From the NCBI GenBank assembly GCA_002118135.1, contig BDIU01000232.1:1-64000 (forward strand): a DNA stretch of 64,000 nucleotides, in the 5' to 3' direction. How positions within the stretch are numbered: position 1 is the stretch's first letter; every line of letters starts with the position of its first letter. Shown here piece by piece: positions 31,711-43,441 of this stretch. The stretch comes from Trebouxia sp. TZW2008. Taxonomy: Eukaryota > Chlorophyta > Trebouxiophyceae > Trebouxiales > Trebouxiaceae. The translations under genes and the position numbers were made by a program. The notes beneath the pieces were generated by a model. That model searched no databases, was not told the DNA's origin, and saw only the letters and a program-made list of their open reading frames with translations.

Positions 31711-34700
31711 CTATTGGGCCTGCTGCTGGAAATACATCCGTTCAGTATTGCTGAAGACAGATTCTGCGAACGCCTCCACGTCCGTTATGCCTCTGTGGCC
31801 TGCACACATGCACATCTCGATATTGGATTGATGAGTTACCTGTGTTGCTGTAAGCAGCTCAGCGCCACGGCTGCAATATGTACAAGGCAAAGCGCACAGT
31901 AGAGGCCTGTATAGCATCTGGGTATACCAGATAGAACACAAGCTAAGGGTGGCGGTGGGTGGAACAGTGGACATGAAACCTTCATCAACTACCGCTTGCA
32001 ATGAACACCAGTGATCAATCATCATTACGCCGCATTACATTACGTTACATTGTTGTTTTACTGTCTCAGGGACCCAGCAGGGAGTCATACAGACAATGTC
32101 AAAAACAGGCACAATTTGCTTGCATGTTGAAATGTCTGGCTCACCTGTGACCACCTCAAAGACAGATAAGATATTGCATGGCTCATTGCGACCCTTGACC
32201 AGCATATTTTGGTCATACTTCTTCTTGTCCTTGGCTAGCCGAGCTGACTTGACATGTGCTTTGCCAGCGTGTGATGGTCTTACGTCACAGTATGGGCTGT
32301 CTGTTTCAAGAAGGAGGCGGTCTTTAGGGATTTGTGCCATGACTGATAGATTCTCCTCTGTTTTGAGGGAGCAGCCATTGATGCCTGCAGCATGAAGCTA
32401 TAACAATAGTAATAATAACAACGATAATAATAATTGATGACACATTCCCGTGCAAGTGCTAGGTGTGTGTGGTCCAAGTCATATCTTGCCAGGCTGGCTT
32501 GTTTTGAGCATCACGATAAGGACTGTTGATGTTTAATGCAGCATGAAGCTGTATGAGCATTGATGTATGCACAGGCAGCAAGGCATTTGCTAAGTGCACA
32601 CATGCACATAAAATTTGCATTCGCATATATGCTGGAATGTTTGCCTGTGACAGATTTGCTGAACACCTTGCCTCAGGAACTGTGTTGAAATTTGCAAGAG
32701 CACATGATGGGACTACATCAAGGTTCCGCTGCAAGCTGTGTGATCTCTATTTGGACATGGGACTGGTTGCAACAAGCTGCACAGATTGAGACACAGGAAC
32801 AAACTTATGACAGACTAGCGCTTGCAGATAGTGAATTCCAAAGCAAGGGAGACTTGAGATCACAATGGTGGTTGATGCTTAGCAGATGTACTCCTGAAGT
32901 GATGAGTAATGAAAAAGAGCATTGTCAGCTTGTATCAAGTGCAATTGTATGACAGTGACGGTGGCGCGTCACAAAAGCAAGCTTGAACAGCAGCTATTGA
33001 ATGTTGTATCTGACCTATGCTGATGTTGGAGAATGCCAGCAGCTGATCAAGATGCTCTTGCGTGTCATCAAAGGAATGCACAACGCCTCGAGTGAAGTCT
33101 GCACTGCAGAGCACAACACCCAGTCTGCAACAAATTAGCTACAAGCAGGGTTATGTTGCAGCAAGCTTCACTGCATTGTTGAGGCATCACAAGACTCGGC
33201 TAAGTGGATCTGCTGACAGACATTGCAGACAGCAAACAGCAACAGCAACTACTGCTGGCAATGTGCGCTGCATATGATGATGCAGTACAAGCTTTGCACT
33301 CTTGCAAGCAGTGCTAATCAAACTCTAAAACAGCATTTGTTTAGTCCAACAGTCACCACATCAGACTGCTGTGCATCAATGCACATCGCTGCACCAACAG
33401 TCTGACACTGGAAAACAATCATGGATGCACAACAGGACGCACATAGGCCACGCTGCTGTGCATGAGTTTCACTTGTGCTCTTTCAAAATGACAGCGCAGT
33501 CAGGTGCCGTGTTGCACTGAGCCTCACCTGTGCGCTTCAAAATGACAATGCAGTCAGGGGCCGTGTTACCTTGGATATCACCTGTGCTCTTTAAATTGGA
33601 CAATGCAGTCAGGTGCCATATTGCATTGGCTTTCACCTGTGCTCTTTCAAAATGGCAATGAAGTCTGGTGCAGCTGCCCTCATGTGCAAGAACATGGGTA
33701 ATTTGAAGCTGGAAGCCAACTCAAAGTGCCGTTTGAACCACTTCTGCTGCGTCTGCTTATTGCAGAACTCTAACCTGGGCAGTAAGCAGTTGTTAGCATG
33801 TATATGATCACCTGAAGCAGCAAGGTGACATTGCATGTGAGCCTGAGCTGCTTGTATGTCATGACAGACACTCTATACATGATGGCTGAGGCTTCCTGTA
33901 TGCTTCTGTTCCCTGTTCAGATTCACAGAAGCATAATGACACACAATCCTGCCCTCTGACTTTGCAGCAAGGTCTAAGGGTGTCCACAGTTTGCAGACAT
34001 GTTGATAGCCTAGGAAAGGCGTTCATTGACACTTAGTGCACACCTCATGTTGTCACCATGGTTTTCGAACCATGTGACAGGTTTATAGCCAAGGAAAGGG
34101 GCTCGGTGAAACTTAGTGCACGACCCCTTTTGTTACAAAGCCTGTGCAGTCAGTGCTCATCGTTGCTGCCAGTGTTACCTGTCATAGTCAAGGCCACATT
34201 CACCAACAGCAACAATCTTCGCTGATGCAGCATGATTCCTCAGCAGCACCCTGAGAGCATCCCAGTAGGCCTCTGGGCCTTGAGGGCTGTCCTCGATCTC
34301 CTGACATCTAGTGGGATGCACACCCACTGTGCAAAACAGGCGCTCTGCATACACCATGGGTTGATGATGAGGTTTGCTTCATGCAACAAGCTGTGCAGCT
34401 GTAGAACGGATAGCTTCAACAGATGCACGAGGTGAGGGTGTCTTGCAAATACATTCAAAGTGCTGTGTTGCATGGCAGATTTGCTTGCAGAAACCACAGT
34501 ATACAGTGTCAATTGAGCAGCATTTTAAGTATGGCATGTGAATGTACCATCTGTTTGTGCCAGCGCTAGGGCAGACTCAGCATCTGCCAGGTTGCCGGCA
34601 GTCACGACGATTTTGTCTACCCCTGCGGGATCACTGCCTGACCTCTGAGTCAAATTCCTGTTTACATGTGGCTGTATGGGTTCAAACTACAAAGCGCACC

Positions 34701-35039
34701 TGCTGACCATGCCCTCTCCAAGACTCTGGGCAAGTCTGGCTCATGGTATGACTTCCCCATATACTCTCCTTGAAACATCCCATCCGTCAGGTTGGCTCCT
34801 ATGTCTGCAGGTGCGGAACGCTCCGTGAGCTAACGGGTCAAAGTTCATTATGCCCAAACGCAGCTGCACTTTCCTATGAACCTCATGCTTCTGGTCGCTC
34901 TGGTGGCTGACAATAGCGAAGCGGATGTTGTGCAGAATGTGAAGCCGTTTAAGCGAGATGAACGCTGCACCGACGTCGAGAAAGCACGCGAGCTGCGACC
35001 GCAAAGTCCACAACAACGCACAAGCGGCACTGCCAGCAT
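31711..35039 (-). CDS. TatD-type metal-dependent deoxyribonuclease/hydrolase
   Basis: About 355 residues. Exons: 35039-34874, 34804-34700, 34622-34548, 34344-34179, 33774-33637, 33103-33015, 32384-32145, 31799-31711. Phases close if the first intron is accepted as GA-AG. The N-terminus (MLAVPLVRCCGLCGRSSRAF) is Arg/Ser-rich and looks like an organelle transit peptide. TatD marks in order: DIGANLTDGMF, VGVHPTRC, AVGECGLDYDR, PMFLHMRAA, GVVHSF, INGCSLKT and RLLLETDSPYCDVRPSH. These supply the His, Glu and Asp metal ligands of the TIM-barrel family. The family is linked to 3'-5' exonuclease activity, DNA repair and apoptosis-like DNA decay (family knowledge). The exon 33774-33637 end is tandemly copied downstream. 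Confidence 0.88.
33460..33636 (-). repeat. Three ghost copies of the 3' edge of TatD exon 33774-33637
   Basis: The exon end plus donor (CACCTGTGCTCTTTCAAAAT on plus) and about 40 bp around it are repeated at roughly 60-bp steps: about 33468, 33525 and 33582. All keep CACCTGTGC/CACTTGTGC-type donor sequence. Only the copy at 33637 joins the open frame. Confidence 0.8.
34001..34137. repeat. Two copies of a short dispersed element joined by a hairpin
   Basis: Copies at 34001-34055 and 34081-34137 share GATAGCC(T/A)AGGAAAGG and ACTTAGTGCAC, then CCCCTTTTGTTAC. A third copy with both ends (GTAAC...GTTAC) is at 44031-44093. Between the first two lies a near-perfect palindrome, TGTCACCATGGTT and AACCATGTGACA around TTCG. 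Confidence 0.65.
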
Positions 35040-35353
35040 TCAGAGCACTGGCTCGACGCAAACCTCAGCCCCTTCGACGGATGTGCTGATCAAATGATGC
35101 CGTTTCTGCGCAGTGACATTCACTTTATTGCTTTGGCGAGCTTTCGCTCTGAAACCAATAGTCCGATTGTTGAGGGTATGAAGGAGTGCCAGTAAACGTT
35201 GAATAGCAAGCGGTCGCTGGCTGTGCGTCGCTCGGCAGACTGTGACTAGCTTTCGTGCTATCAACGACGCATTGAGGACTCAAGCATTCATGCGAGACAA
35301 CGTAAATATAGCGACTCCGACGCTTGAACTGTTGTCATCGTTCCAAGCGTAGA
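35040..35353. promoter_or_regulatory. Shared upstream region of divergent TatD and BIVM-like genes
   Basis: About 310 bp between the proposed start codons. No gene seen. Short minus ORFs here lack motifs. Confidence 0.4.
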
Positions 35354-38300
35354 ATGTCGGGGCAAGTCATGGCAGAGTTAGAAGCTGACGCGCTTGCAAT
35401 GGTATCCATCAGGTATGACACGCCTACGTCGCACCGTTGATAAGCATAGCGGAGTTCAGTCCTTCCAGTTCGAACGATGCTTTTGCACCAGTACCCTGTC
35501 CAAAAGAGACGTGTTTCAGCCCACAAATGAACACAAGCTTGGCATGCCTGTGTGCGATGTTATAGTGATGCATGTTTGGCATCGTCACAACGAGAATGTC
35601 CACAGGGCGCAAGAGCCGAGTAGTGTGCAAGAGCAAGCAGATCAGTTAGCGCCATCTCTAGCAGAAAACAGGAGGCTGAGGTCAGCAATCTGCTGCCATA
35701 GTAGTCCGCTCCTTTGTACCTTCAAAGGAGCTCTGCAAGTCATCTGCTGCATTGCTGGAGATGTGCAAGCAGTATTACCTCAAATGCAGTGTTCATCCCG
35801 CCGCCACTGCTGCTGATCAGGCACACTTGGTGTACAGGGCAAAGCTTGCAGCAGCTGAAAAGCGCTTGGAGAAATTGACAGCTGCCATGCGAGCAGCCAA
35901 CCCACTAACACCATTTGATTTCTGCACGACCTCAAGCCCAGATACATTGCCAGACTTAGGATCAGCCCAGCATGCCCAGCATGCACACCAGGCTGATTGT
36001 GTAGTCATGCCTTCAGTGCCAACAGAGCAACTTGCGCAGTTCAGAGATGTGCAGGTGGTGTTGAGCAGGGGCGCCTTGCAGGGCTGGGTGGAACAGGCCT
36101 CCCCTGCCTGTGGGGCGGCCTCTGTGGCTGGGGCCTGGAATGCTGTCAAACCTGCAGGTAATACACTGCCGTTGTACCGTTTGACATTGGCCGCAGTATA
36201 GTACGGCAACCCATGTATGTACTGCAAGGCCCATGCATGTACTGCGAGGCTGACATGTGACAGTGATCCATGTATGTACTGTGGGGTTAACATATGTAGT
36301 GTCATAGCACTTTTGACCAGACAGGTCATGGACAGGCGCATATTATTGGCAAAGCATGTGATGTGTCACTTGCCACTGCTCGCCTTAGCTGCTGTCCATA
36401 CGAAGCAGCATCTCAATGCGCAGCTGTTTCTGTTACCCAAGCAGGGTCTTGCTCCGCAACACCAAAGACACTGCGCTCCCAATGCTTTCTGTCTATGACT
36501 GTGTTTGAGGCATTGAGCTCAAGTGACATGAGATAGCTCTGGCTCTGGTATGTTACACTCATTTGTAGTCTGGTCTTGCCCAGCAAGACTATGCAGGGCA
36601 ACCAAGCTTGAAAGTTTGTTTGATGCCAAATTTGCTTTGCTCAACCACACAGTGTGCCGTGCAGATGCTGCTAGGGCAAGCAAGGAGGATGTGCTGCACC
36701 TGTATGCTAAGAAATGGCGGCAAAGCATAGCCCAGTCATGCAGCAGTTTGGCACAGGCCTTACAGGTGCCTGATGCTTCAGCCTTGCACAGTGCTATAGA
36801 GAAGGCATGGCCCTTCACAGATCAGGTGAGTGGTCCCAGACACCGCATAAAGACCGTGATCTAGTTGTCATTACGCCTGTGCACAATGCGGCTGATGCCA
36901 GTATGTTTCAGCTTTGCAAGTGCGCGTTGGATAGGACATGTGCTGTGACACAAGCTGCAGTGTTGGCATCAGCGCTGTGAGATCACCAAAGCTGTGATCA
37001 TAAGTCTGGTGCATGAGTGGCTTGGCCATGCTGGCGTCATTCACCTCTGTGCTGTGCAGTTTGTTGTGTCATTAGCTCTCACATTGTACAAACAGCATCA
37101 GACAAAAATGTCATTATGCCAGGAGGTCATGATAGAGTAGATGAGCAGCACAGACTGTGACTGTCACACCATGAGGCACTTGCAACCAGTGGGGATGTTC
37201 TCGTACCTTGCCTTCAGAACAAGGCAGATGCTGCAAAAGTGAATGGTCTCTTGACATCATGCATCAATAAAAAGACACATGGGGAATTGTGCAGACTTGG
37301 GTCGAGGGGGAGCCTGTCAAGGCCGCTTCTGCCAAACCTGCCAAGCCCACCAAAGCAGCAGCCTTGCAACTCTTGCAGCAACTGGCAGCTGATAACAGCC
37401 ATTACTCAGCTGCCCCAGCATCTAACAGCATATTAGCTGCTCAAAACAGCCATGATTCAGCTGCCCCAGCATTTGACGGCAAATCATCTGCTGAAAACAG
37501 CCATGACTCAGCTGCCCCAGCATCCGCTGGTATATCAGCTGCCGACCACCACTGCACAGCAGTGAGCCTTGTTCCATCTGAGGAGCACGGTGCTAATTCT
37601 GTCCAACACGCGTTGGGTCGGTCTGAGCAGATAGCCATAAACAGTCTTAAGGCTGAGCTTGAGGATGCAGCAAGATCTGAAGGCGCTGTAGCAGTTGTTG
37701 CAGCGGAAGATTCTGAGGCTGCAGCCAGTCCTAGAGGTGGCATTGCGGAGCGTGAAGAAGATGACCGCCAAGCACCTGCAGCAGGCTCAAGCAGTGTGTT
37801 GCAAAGCATGCCAGTTGAAGCAATCCAAGGTTTGCACGCCGAGCTAACCTCAACCAGCACAGCAGCTGATACGTCATCTGATGCAGATTGTGGTGAATGC
37901 GAGACAGTTCACAACTCTCAGCCGCTTGATGCAGCCACTACAAGTGCCAGTTCACAGCAGCACGAGAAGGCACACAAAGGGCTTGCAATGAAGCAGTCGC
38001 TGGCGGAGCACATTCAGCAGCAGCGACGGCGCATGTCAAGGTCCAGCTTGCAGGTGGACAGTCAGCCTCAAGTCTTGCTTGCCCTGACAGACGCCCAACA
38101 GCAGCAGCAGCAGCGGGCAAAGATGCAGAATGATGTCAGCAGCAGTCTTGGTGCAGACGTGTCAAATGATGCTGCTGAACAAAGGCTAGCAGAGGTGTGT
38201 TGCAGCCCAGATCAGCAGCAGACGCATATGCAGCAGGCACAGGCGCAGATTGATGTCAGCAGCAGTCTTGAAGCAGATGGCGCCACTTTTGCTGCTGAAC

Positions 38301-41300
38301 AAAAGCCTGCAGAGGTCGTTCACAGCTCAGACTCGCAGCAAAGTAGTGTCCAGCGACAGTGTATTGATGTGTCAGGGCAACAAGAGCCTGTTTCAGCAAG
38401 CATTATGACGGCAGGAAGTGCAGGCCAGTCTTTTGCACCTCAGTGCAGTGACATGTCAGCACAAGCTTCGCAACACCCTGTGTCAGATCGCTTGATGGTG
38501 GCAGGCAATGCAGCTCAGTCTGGAGAGCAGATCATGCTTTGGCAGAGGCTGGCCGAGTGCTTGCAAGATGACAAGACTGCATCAAAGCTGGCTCTGCTGA
38601 CACTTACGCTTCTGGCTCGCATGTGAGTGTCTGACTAACCAGGATTGTTGAGATGTGCAGCACTTGCGCTCAAACACCAGAGCAAGTTGTCTTGCGTTCT
38701 AAAATTATTCCTGACTTCTATTGCCAGGATGCTATGCATTTGGCCTGATATGCAAGGCTTATACCCAAAGTGTTGACCGCGCTGTGCAGTGGCTGGAGCA
38801 ATTCAGCTCATACACTCAATTGCATTTGTTTGTGTTATGCATTCAGGGCATTGCCCAAGTATAAAGTCTCGTCTGCCAGTGCATTTGCAGTCGCTGCCAT
38901 TTGCAGTGAGTGCCGCATGAAGTGTTTGCTTGAACATTCACCGGGCTCGGTCACTGCAGCTGATATAGCTCTATCAAACAGTGACTGACTCTGCAGGCGG
39001 GCTTTGTGGAATCTGACAAAGAAGCGTCCCAGCACTGCTCCTGTGGGCAATGATGCTTTGATGGCAGCTATGCGGCAGCTGGGTACTGAAAGGGGAGAAG
39101 ATTTGGCTGTTTGGAAGTTCATGTCAGCAGGTGACCTTTTCGACTTCCAGTCTTTGAAAATTTGTCAATCATTATTTTGTTCAAAATGGAATCTCCAATG
39201 AAGAAAATCCACTGAAACCCTCTCCCGCATCGGATGCTTCCTTACCCCTGTTGCCCGTACCCTCAAATCTGACACCCTTTTCTGCTCTTGTGAATGAGGT
39301 CTTCCATGCGTCTAGTGAAGCCACACCGCACTGTGAGTGCTGAGTTAGGTACCACTCTCCCTGTGCCTTCTTGCAGCTGTGCAAGATTTGCTGCTTGTGT
39401 GCATGCAAGTTTGAGATTGTGTGCAAGAGAATGTACAATTGCAGCCAAAGCACACTTTCCAACTGGTCATGAGCATCAGCCAATGATGCGTGACAACATC
39501 TGTTGCAAGCATGTGCATTGCGGCCATGTATGCTTGGCATTGCAGCAAGCTGTGTTGCTGTTTCCAGGCATCATAGCTGCATTTGGTTGTTTTTGCAAAA
39601 GGCTGCATGTCCATGTGCAGGCAAGCAACGGGCTGAGTTCAAGGCCACAGCTGCATATGCTTGGCATTGCAGCAAACTGTGTGGACATGTGCAGGCAAGC
39701 AAAGGGGTTTTCACAAGGCCATAGCTGCAAATGCTTGGCATGGCAGTAAAGTGTATGGATATGTGCAGGCAAGCAACAGGCTGAGGTCAAGGCCACAGCT
39801 GCATATGCTTGGCATTGCAGCAAACTGTGTGGACATGTGCAGGCAAGCAAAGGGGTTGTTACAAGGCCACAGCTGCATATGCTTGGCATGGCAGTAAACT
39901 GTATGGATATGTGCAGGCAAGCAACGGGCTGAGTTCAAGGTCAGAGAAAGTGACTCGCCAGAAGCAACCCTGGAGCAATGGCAAGGCATTTTGAGAATAC
40001 TGCAGGACAACAGCAGTGCCTTTCTGTATCATTTAGAGAACCACTACTGCTTGGTGTTTGCTGCAAGATATTGGCACACAGATGCAGGTCAGACCTCTCA
40101 CATAAACAGTCCAGCCTTTGCTGACATTCTTATACCAATGCAACTACTGGCTGCTACTGACACATCCTTCAGCTATGCCTCGATGTACCGTTTGGAGAAC
40201 CACTACTGCTCAATGGTTGCTGCACATGTTGGCATACAGATGCAGGTCAGACTTCTCACATGATCAGTCCAGCCCTGTGCTGACATTCTTGTACCATTGC
40301 ATCTGCTGGCTGCTACCGATACTTGTGTGAGTTATGAGGATTTGTCATGAGCATTGGATCAGCAACTCAGCTCGTTTCTGCAAGATGCAGGTGAGACCTC
40401 TGACATGAACAGCCTAGCCTTGTGCTGATTTTCTCGTACCACTGCAAGTGCTGGCTGCTACTGATACTTTATTCACAACTTTCAGCATTTGTCGTGATCA
40501 TTGGATTAGCAACAGAGCTCTTTGCTGCATGAGCTCTTTGCTGCCCAAGCTTGGCGCACACATGCAGGTCAGACTTCTGACCACAAACGCCCAGTCTTGT
40601 GCTGACATGCTTGTACTACTGCAAGTGCTGGCTGATGCTGATACCCGTTTCACTTTCAGCACTTGTCAAAGTCATAGAATCAACAGAGCTCTTTGCTGCT
40701 CGATTTGTGTACACAGATGCAGCTCAGACTTCTAACATCAATGGATCCAGCCCTGTGCTGACATTTTTGTATCACTGCAAGTGCTGGCTGCTGCGTTACT
40801 TCTTTAGCTATGAGTTGGCCTGTTGATAAGATCAGCAACAAAGCTCTTCGCTGGACTGTTGCCATGTAGCAGCAGGTCCATCACTTGCATACGCAATAGA
40901 GTACACACGGTGCACGAGAACAGCATTCTAGGCAAGGGCACAGCTTGCAGTTCTCTGATTCCTATTGCTCCTGTACACGTTTCTGATGGCTTCTTGCTGC
41001 GTTCGTTCGTTCGTTCGCTCGTTCGTTTGTTCGTTCATTCATTCATTCATTTCCGTTGTCTGATCTTCATTGCTCATGTGTATGCTTCTGCTGGCTGCCT
41101 GCCGTCATCACTGACTACCCAACTTACAGTAACTTCTCAAGATTGTTTGCTTCTGTTCTGTTCAGGTTACAGTGGCTGCAAGCTTGTGCGACAGCTTCTA
41201 GTGGCAAGACCTGGACAAAAGCCCTGTGCATGGGTCAGTTTTGAGAGTCTACGCAGCAGCTTGCTCAGTTGGCATGGCTACGCCCTGATGGCAGTTGCAC

Positions 41301-41380
41301 GGCGCCAAAGTATGGTGTTCTGTCAGCCATCTGCTGAAGTTGACTCGGCAGGCGGTATAAGCACTGTACCGGCGCAGTAA
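35354..41380 (+). CDS. BIVM-like conserved eukaryotic protein with a Cys/His protease-like signature
   Basis: Resolved exons: about 35727-36157, 36584-36825, 37295-38622, 38847-38921, 38997-39130, 39947-40087, 41166-41380. Phases close from 36157 onward. A likely first exon is 35354-35412; its join is unresolved. Conserved pieces: WVEQASPACGAASVAGAWN, PVGNDALMAAMRQL, AFLYHLENHYCLVFA, and QLLVARPGQKPCAWVSFESL followed by LLSWHGYALMAV. These align in order with basic immunoglobulin-like variable motif-containing (BIVM) proteins as I remember them (CGISSLISCWNF, YIYHCQNHYF). The invariant Cys before a helix and the His in NHY are where a papain-like fold would place its catalytic pair; this is inference. 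Exon 37295-38622 is a long Ala/Gln/Ser-rich insertion with 17-residue repeats. An alternative small exon near 37220 is possible. Function unknown. Confidence 0.65.
37394..37546 (+). repeat. Three in-frame 51-bp repeats in the BIVM-like insertion
   Basis: AACAGCCATGATTCAGCTGC and CCCAGCATTTGACGG type units encode NSHDSAAPASxxIxAxx three times. The unit is a multiple of three, so it is tolerated in coding sequence. Confidence 0.8.
39555..39940. repeat. 74-bp tandem repeat in a BIVM-like intron
   Basis: GTGCAGGCAAGCAA recurs at 39615, 39689, 39763, 39837 and 39911, an exact 74-bp period. Alternate units differ in a consistent way (CATTGCAGCAAACTGTGTGG versus CATGGCAGTAAAGTGTATGG), so the array also has a 148-bp higher-order period. 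Its last unit abuts the acceptor of exon 39947-40087. Confidence 0.9.
40088..40880 (+). repeat. Array of about five decaying copies of BIVM-like exon end 39947-40087
   Basis: The exon end (LENHYC...DAG), donor and about 90 bp of intron repeat with a period of roughly 150-165 bp. The first copy (from about 40180) still reads YRLENHYCSMVAAHVG before ACAGATGCAGGTCAGACTTC. Later copies keep only ACAGATGCAG/GTCAGACTTC and GTGCTGACATTCTTGTACCA blocks. Confidence 0.85.
41003..41052. repeat. GTTC/ATTC tetranucleotide microsatellite
   Basis: Runs of GTTC with GCTC and GTTT variants grade into ATTC repeats, in the last intron of the BIVM-like gene. Confidence 0.85.
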
Positions 41381-42281
41381 TCCTTTGCTGCTTGTGACAG
41401 CATTGTTGCAGGCGGGAAATAGGTACCCCATGGATCCCTTGTTCATAGCATCATACACAAGTTGTAGACTGTGCGAGGAATCAATTGCGGAGCTTTCATG
41501 CATAAACGCCTGTAATGGTCAGAGGTCAGTCGTGTGTGAGTAGCTCCTTTGCGATTTTTGAAACCATAGATTTACCATGTTTCACATCCCCTCATCAGCT
41601 GCTATGATCCAACAGCCAAGTATGATATGCCTGGATGATGACATACAATGTGGCTTGCTCTGAAGATTGTTTTTTCCTTTGAAAGAATGCTGTATGTGTC
41701 AATGTCAGTTCTGACAGGGGCTTGAGCTGGGATACGCTTCATGTCTGTTTTGCCATTCAATGCATTGATGAGTCACCAGCGTTGGGTTTGATGCCGATTG
41801 CCTTCATCATCGAAAAAACGGCATGCAGTAAAGCTTTTGGTCTCGAATCCAGCAACGTGGCTTAGCAAACGGCTCCATGTGGGTGGCCCGTGCACGCAGT
41901 ATGAGAAACTGCTTGCAACGTGGCGCAAGCAGCTTCGAACAACATGCTGCAGTCAACACCTGTCAAAACATGTGAAACCCACTTTCCACATTGGGTCTTT
42001 CGGGTTGGAGGTCTATAGAGGCTCAGCAGTAATTCCAAGATATGGCCGTGTGAGAAACAACATGGTTGTTTGTTCATAGCACAGCAGGGATTTGTACCCG
42101 AGCGGAATCTGGCACATAACGCTCAGAGCGTGACACACACCAGATGGACTGACATGTGTTACTGCATGGTAACTGCTACAGGCCTTACACCGCAAGGCAT
42201 ATATAGTGTGACATATATGTCACATATATAGTCAGGAATGCTACATCCAAACCCCCCCTAATCAGCTCAAATCCAAGGCCA
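41381..42281. other. Intergenic, no supported gene
   Basis: Follows the BIVM-like stop. Contains a small perfect palindrome around GTGACATATATGTCAC near 42210 and otherwise short motif-free ORFs. Confidence 0.5.
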
Positions 42282-43263
42282 TCAGGCTAAAAGCTGCAAG
42301 ACTTGTACATCACCGTGGTGGCACTGATACATGCCAAGAATAGGGCACACAGGTCGGGGGCCCATTCTTTCTGGCATTGGCACCCCTGGAATGTTGTTAA
42401 ACAGGTCAAGCATGTACTGCACTTCAGTTATGGCAGCTTCTTCAGCTGGTAAAAACTCAATTATATCAACAAGGCTTGTATCTTGCTGTTTTACACCACC
42501 ACCACCAACACTGAGATCAAAGACTTGCCTCTTGTATATTCCAAGCCTGTCACAGTCTTCCTTTGGCATTGCCTGAATTTCTGAATTCTTCAGCTCTTCT
42601 TGTTGCAGCATGTCCTCTAGTATTCCGACTTGTCTTGAGCAGAGTGCCATATGCGCTGCCTTTCCAACCAAAAAAACACCCAGCTGTCACGCAAGTCAGT
42701 CAAAACCACCACTGGCTTGAAGTCTGGATTGAGAATATTGGCTAGCAGCAATATCATAATAGCTTGATACGTGTCATCATGCACTGGAGCTTTCTTGACC
42801 TCAAGCAGAATCGCATGCCTGAGGTATATATCATACTGCGCACAGCATTTCTAGAGCACAGTGCTATGTCTGCTGTGCCTCTGAAATTGTATCCCAAGGA
42901 GTGCGTTGAAGGCTGTGTTAGCAGATTTCTTTTGGCTGACACATTGACCCACTGCCAGTGGCGGCTGTCAACCTTGATGTTCTGCAAAATGTGAGGCAGG
43001 TATCTATCTACTTGAGACTCCTCAGATTGTTCATCCCATTGATATGCTGGTATTGTTTTTGTTTGTATCGGTAGCATGGATGCCTCACAAGATTTTACAG
43101 CGACACGTGCTGCTTGCTGGACTTCCATCCATATGTCTGTGTTTACACTTGACACCTGAGCTGATCTTACGCTGCTTTTTTGACGTGATTCATCCCACTC
43201 AGCAAGGAAGGCAGGCAAACGCAGGCCATTCTCAGCAGTGATCATAATGGCTCCTGCAAGCAT
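42282..43263 (-). pseudogene. PD-(D/E)XK nuclease-like protein, frameshifted
   Basis: Three minus frames read as one degraded protein. 43263-42754 carries RYLPHILQNIKVDSRHWQWV and GTADIAL. A +1 shift near 42803 restores ILLEVKKAP, giving the D...ExK pair of a nuclease core, followed by QAIMILLLANIL and VVVLTDLRDSWVFFW. A further shift at a seven-T run near 42675 leads into the frame 42671-42282. The layout resembles multicopy nuclease-like (Crinkler-associated type) proteins of algae, oomycetes and fungi; that assignment is from memory and uncertain. Two frame breaks and no start or intron that repairs them suggest a dead copy. Confidence 0.5.
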
Positions 43264-43441
43264 TTCTGAATCTCAAAATGCTGACGTGGTTGCAAGCTAC
43301 GCATGTTGAAGTCATCAAGTTGCATTGAACATGTTCAAAAGCTTTCTGAGGATATGGGCAAGACATTGACAACGAAATCTCAAGGCACAAGGTTATGCTG
43401 AAAAGCTGCATTGTATAAGCTCAAATGTGATTGCACACGCA

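Noticed and set aside
36205..36290. Three CCATGTATGTACTG-like repeats
   Set aside because: Short imperfect repeats inside an intron; too small to interpret.
39555..39940. CRISPR-like regular repeats
   Set aside because: The repeats are contiguous 74-bp tandem units without spacers, in a eukaryotic intron.
39476..40010. Cys-rich ORFs on both strands
   Set aside because: Produced by the 74-bp tandem repeat; no start, splice or conservation support.
42195..42235. ATATATGTCACATATATA palindrome as an operator or origin
   Set aside because: Short AT-rich palindrome; nothing else supports a function.
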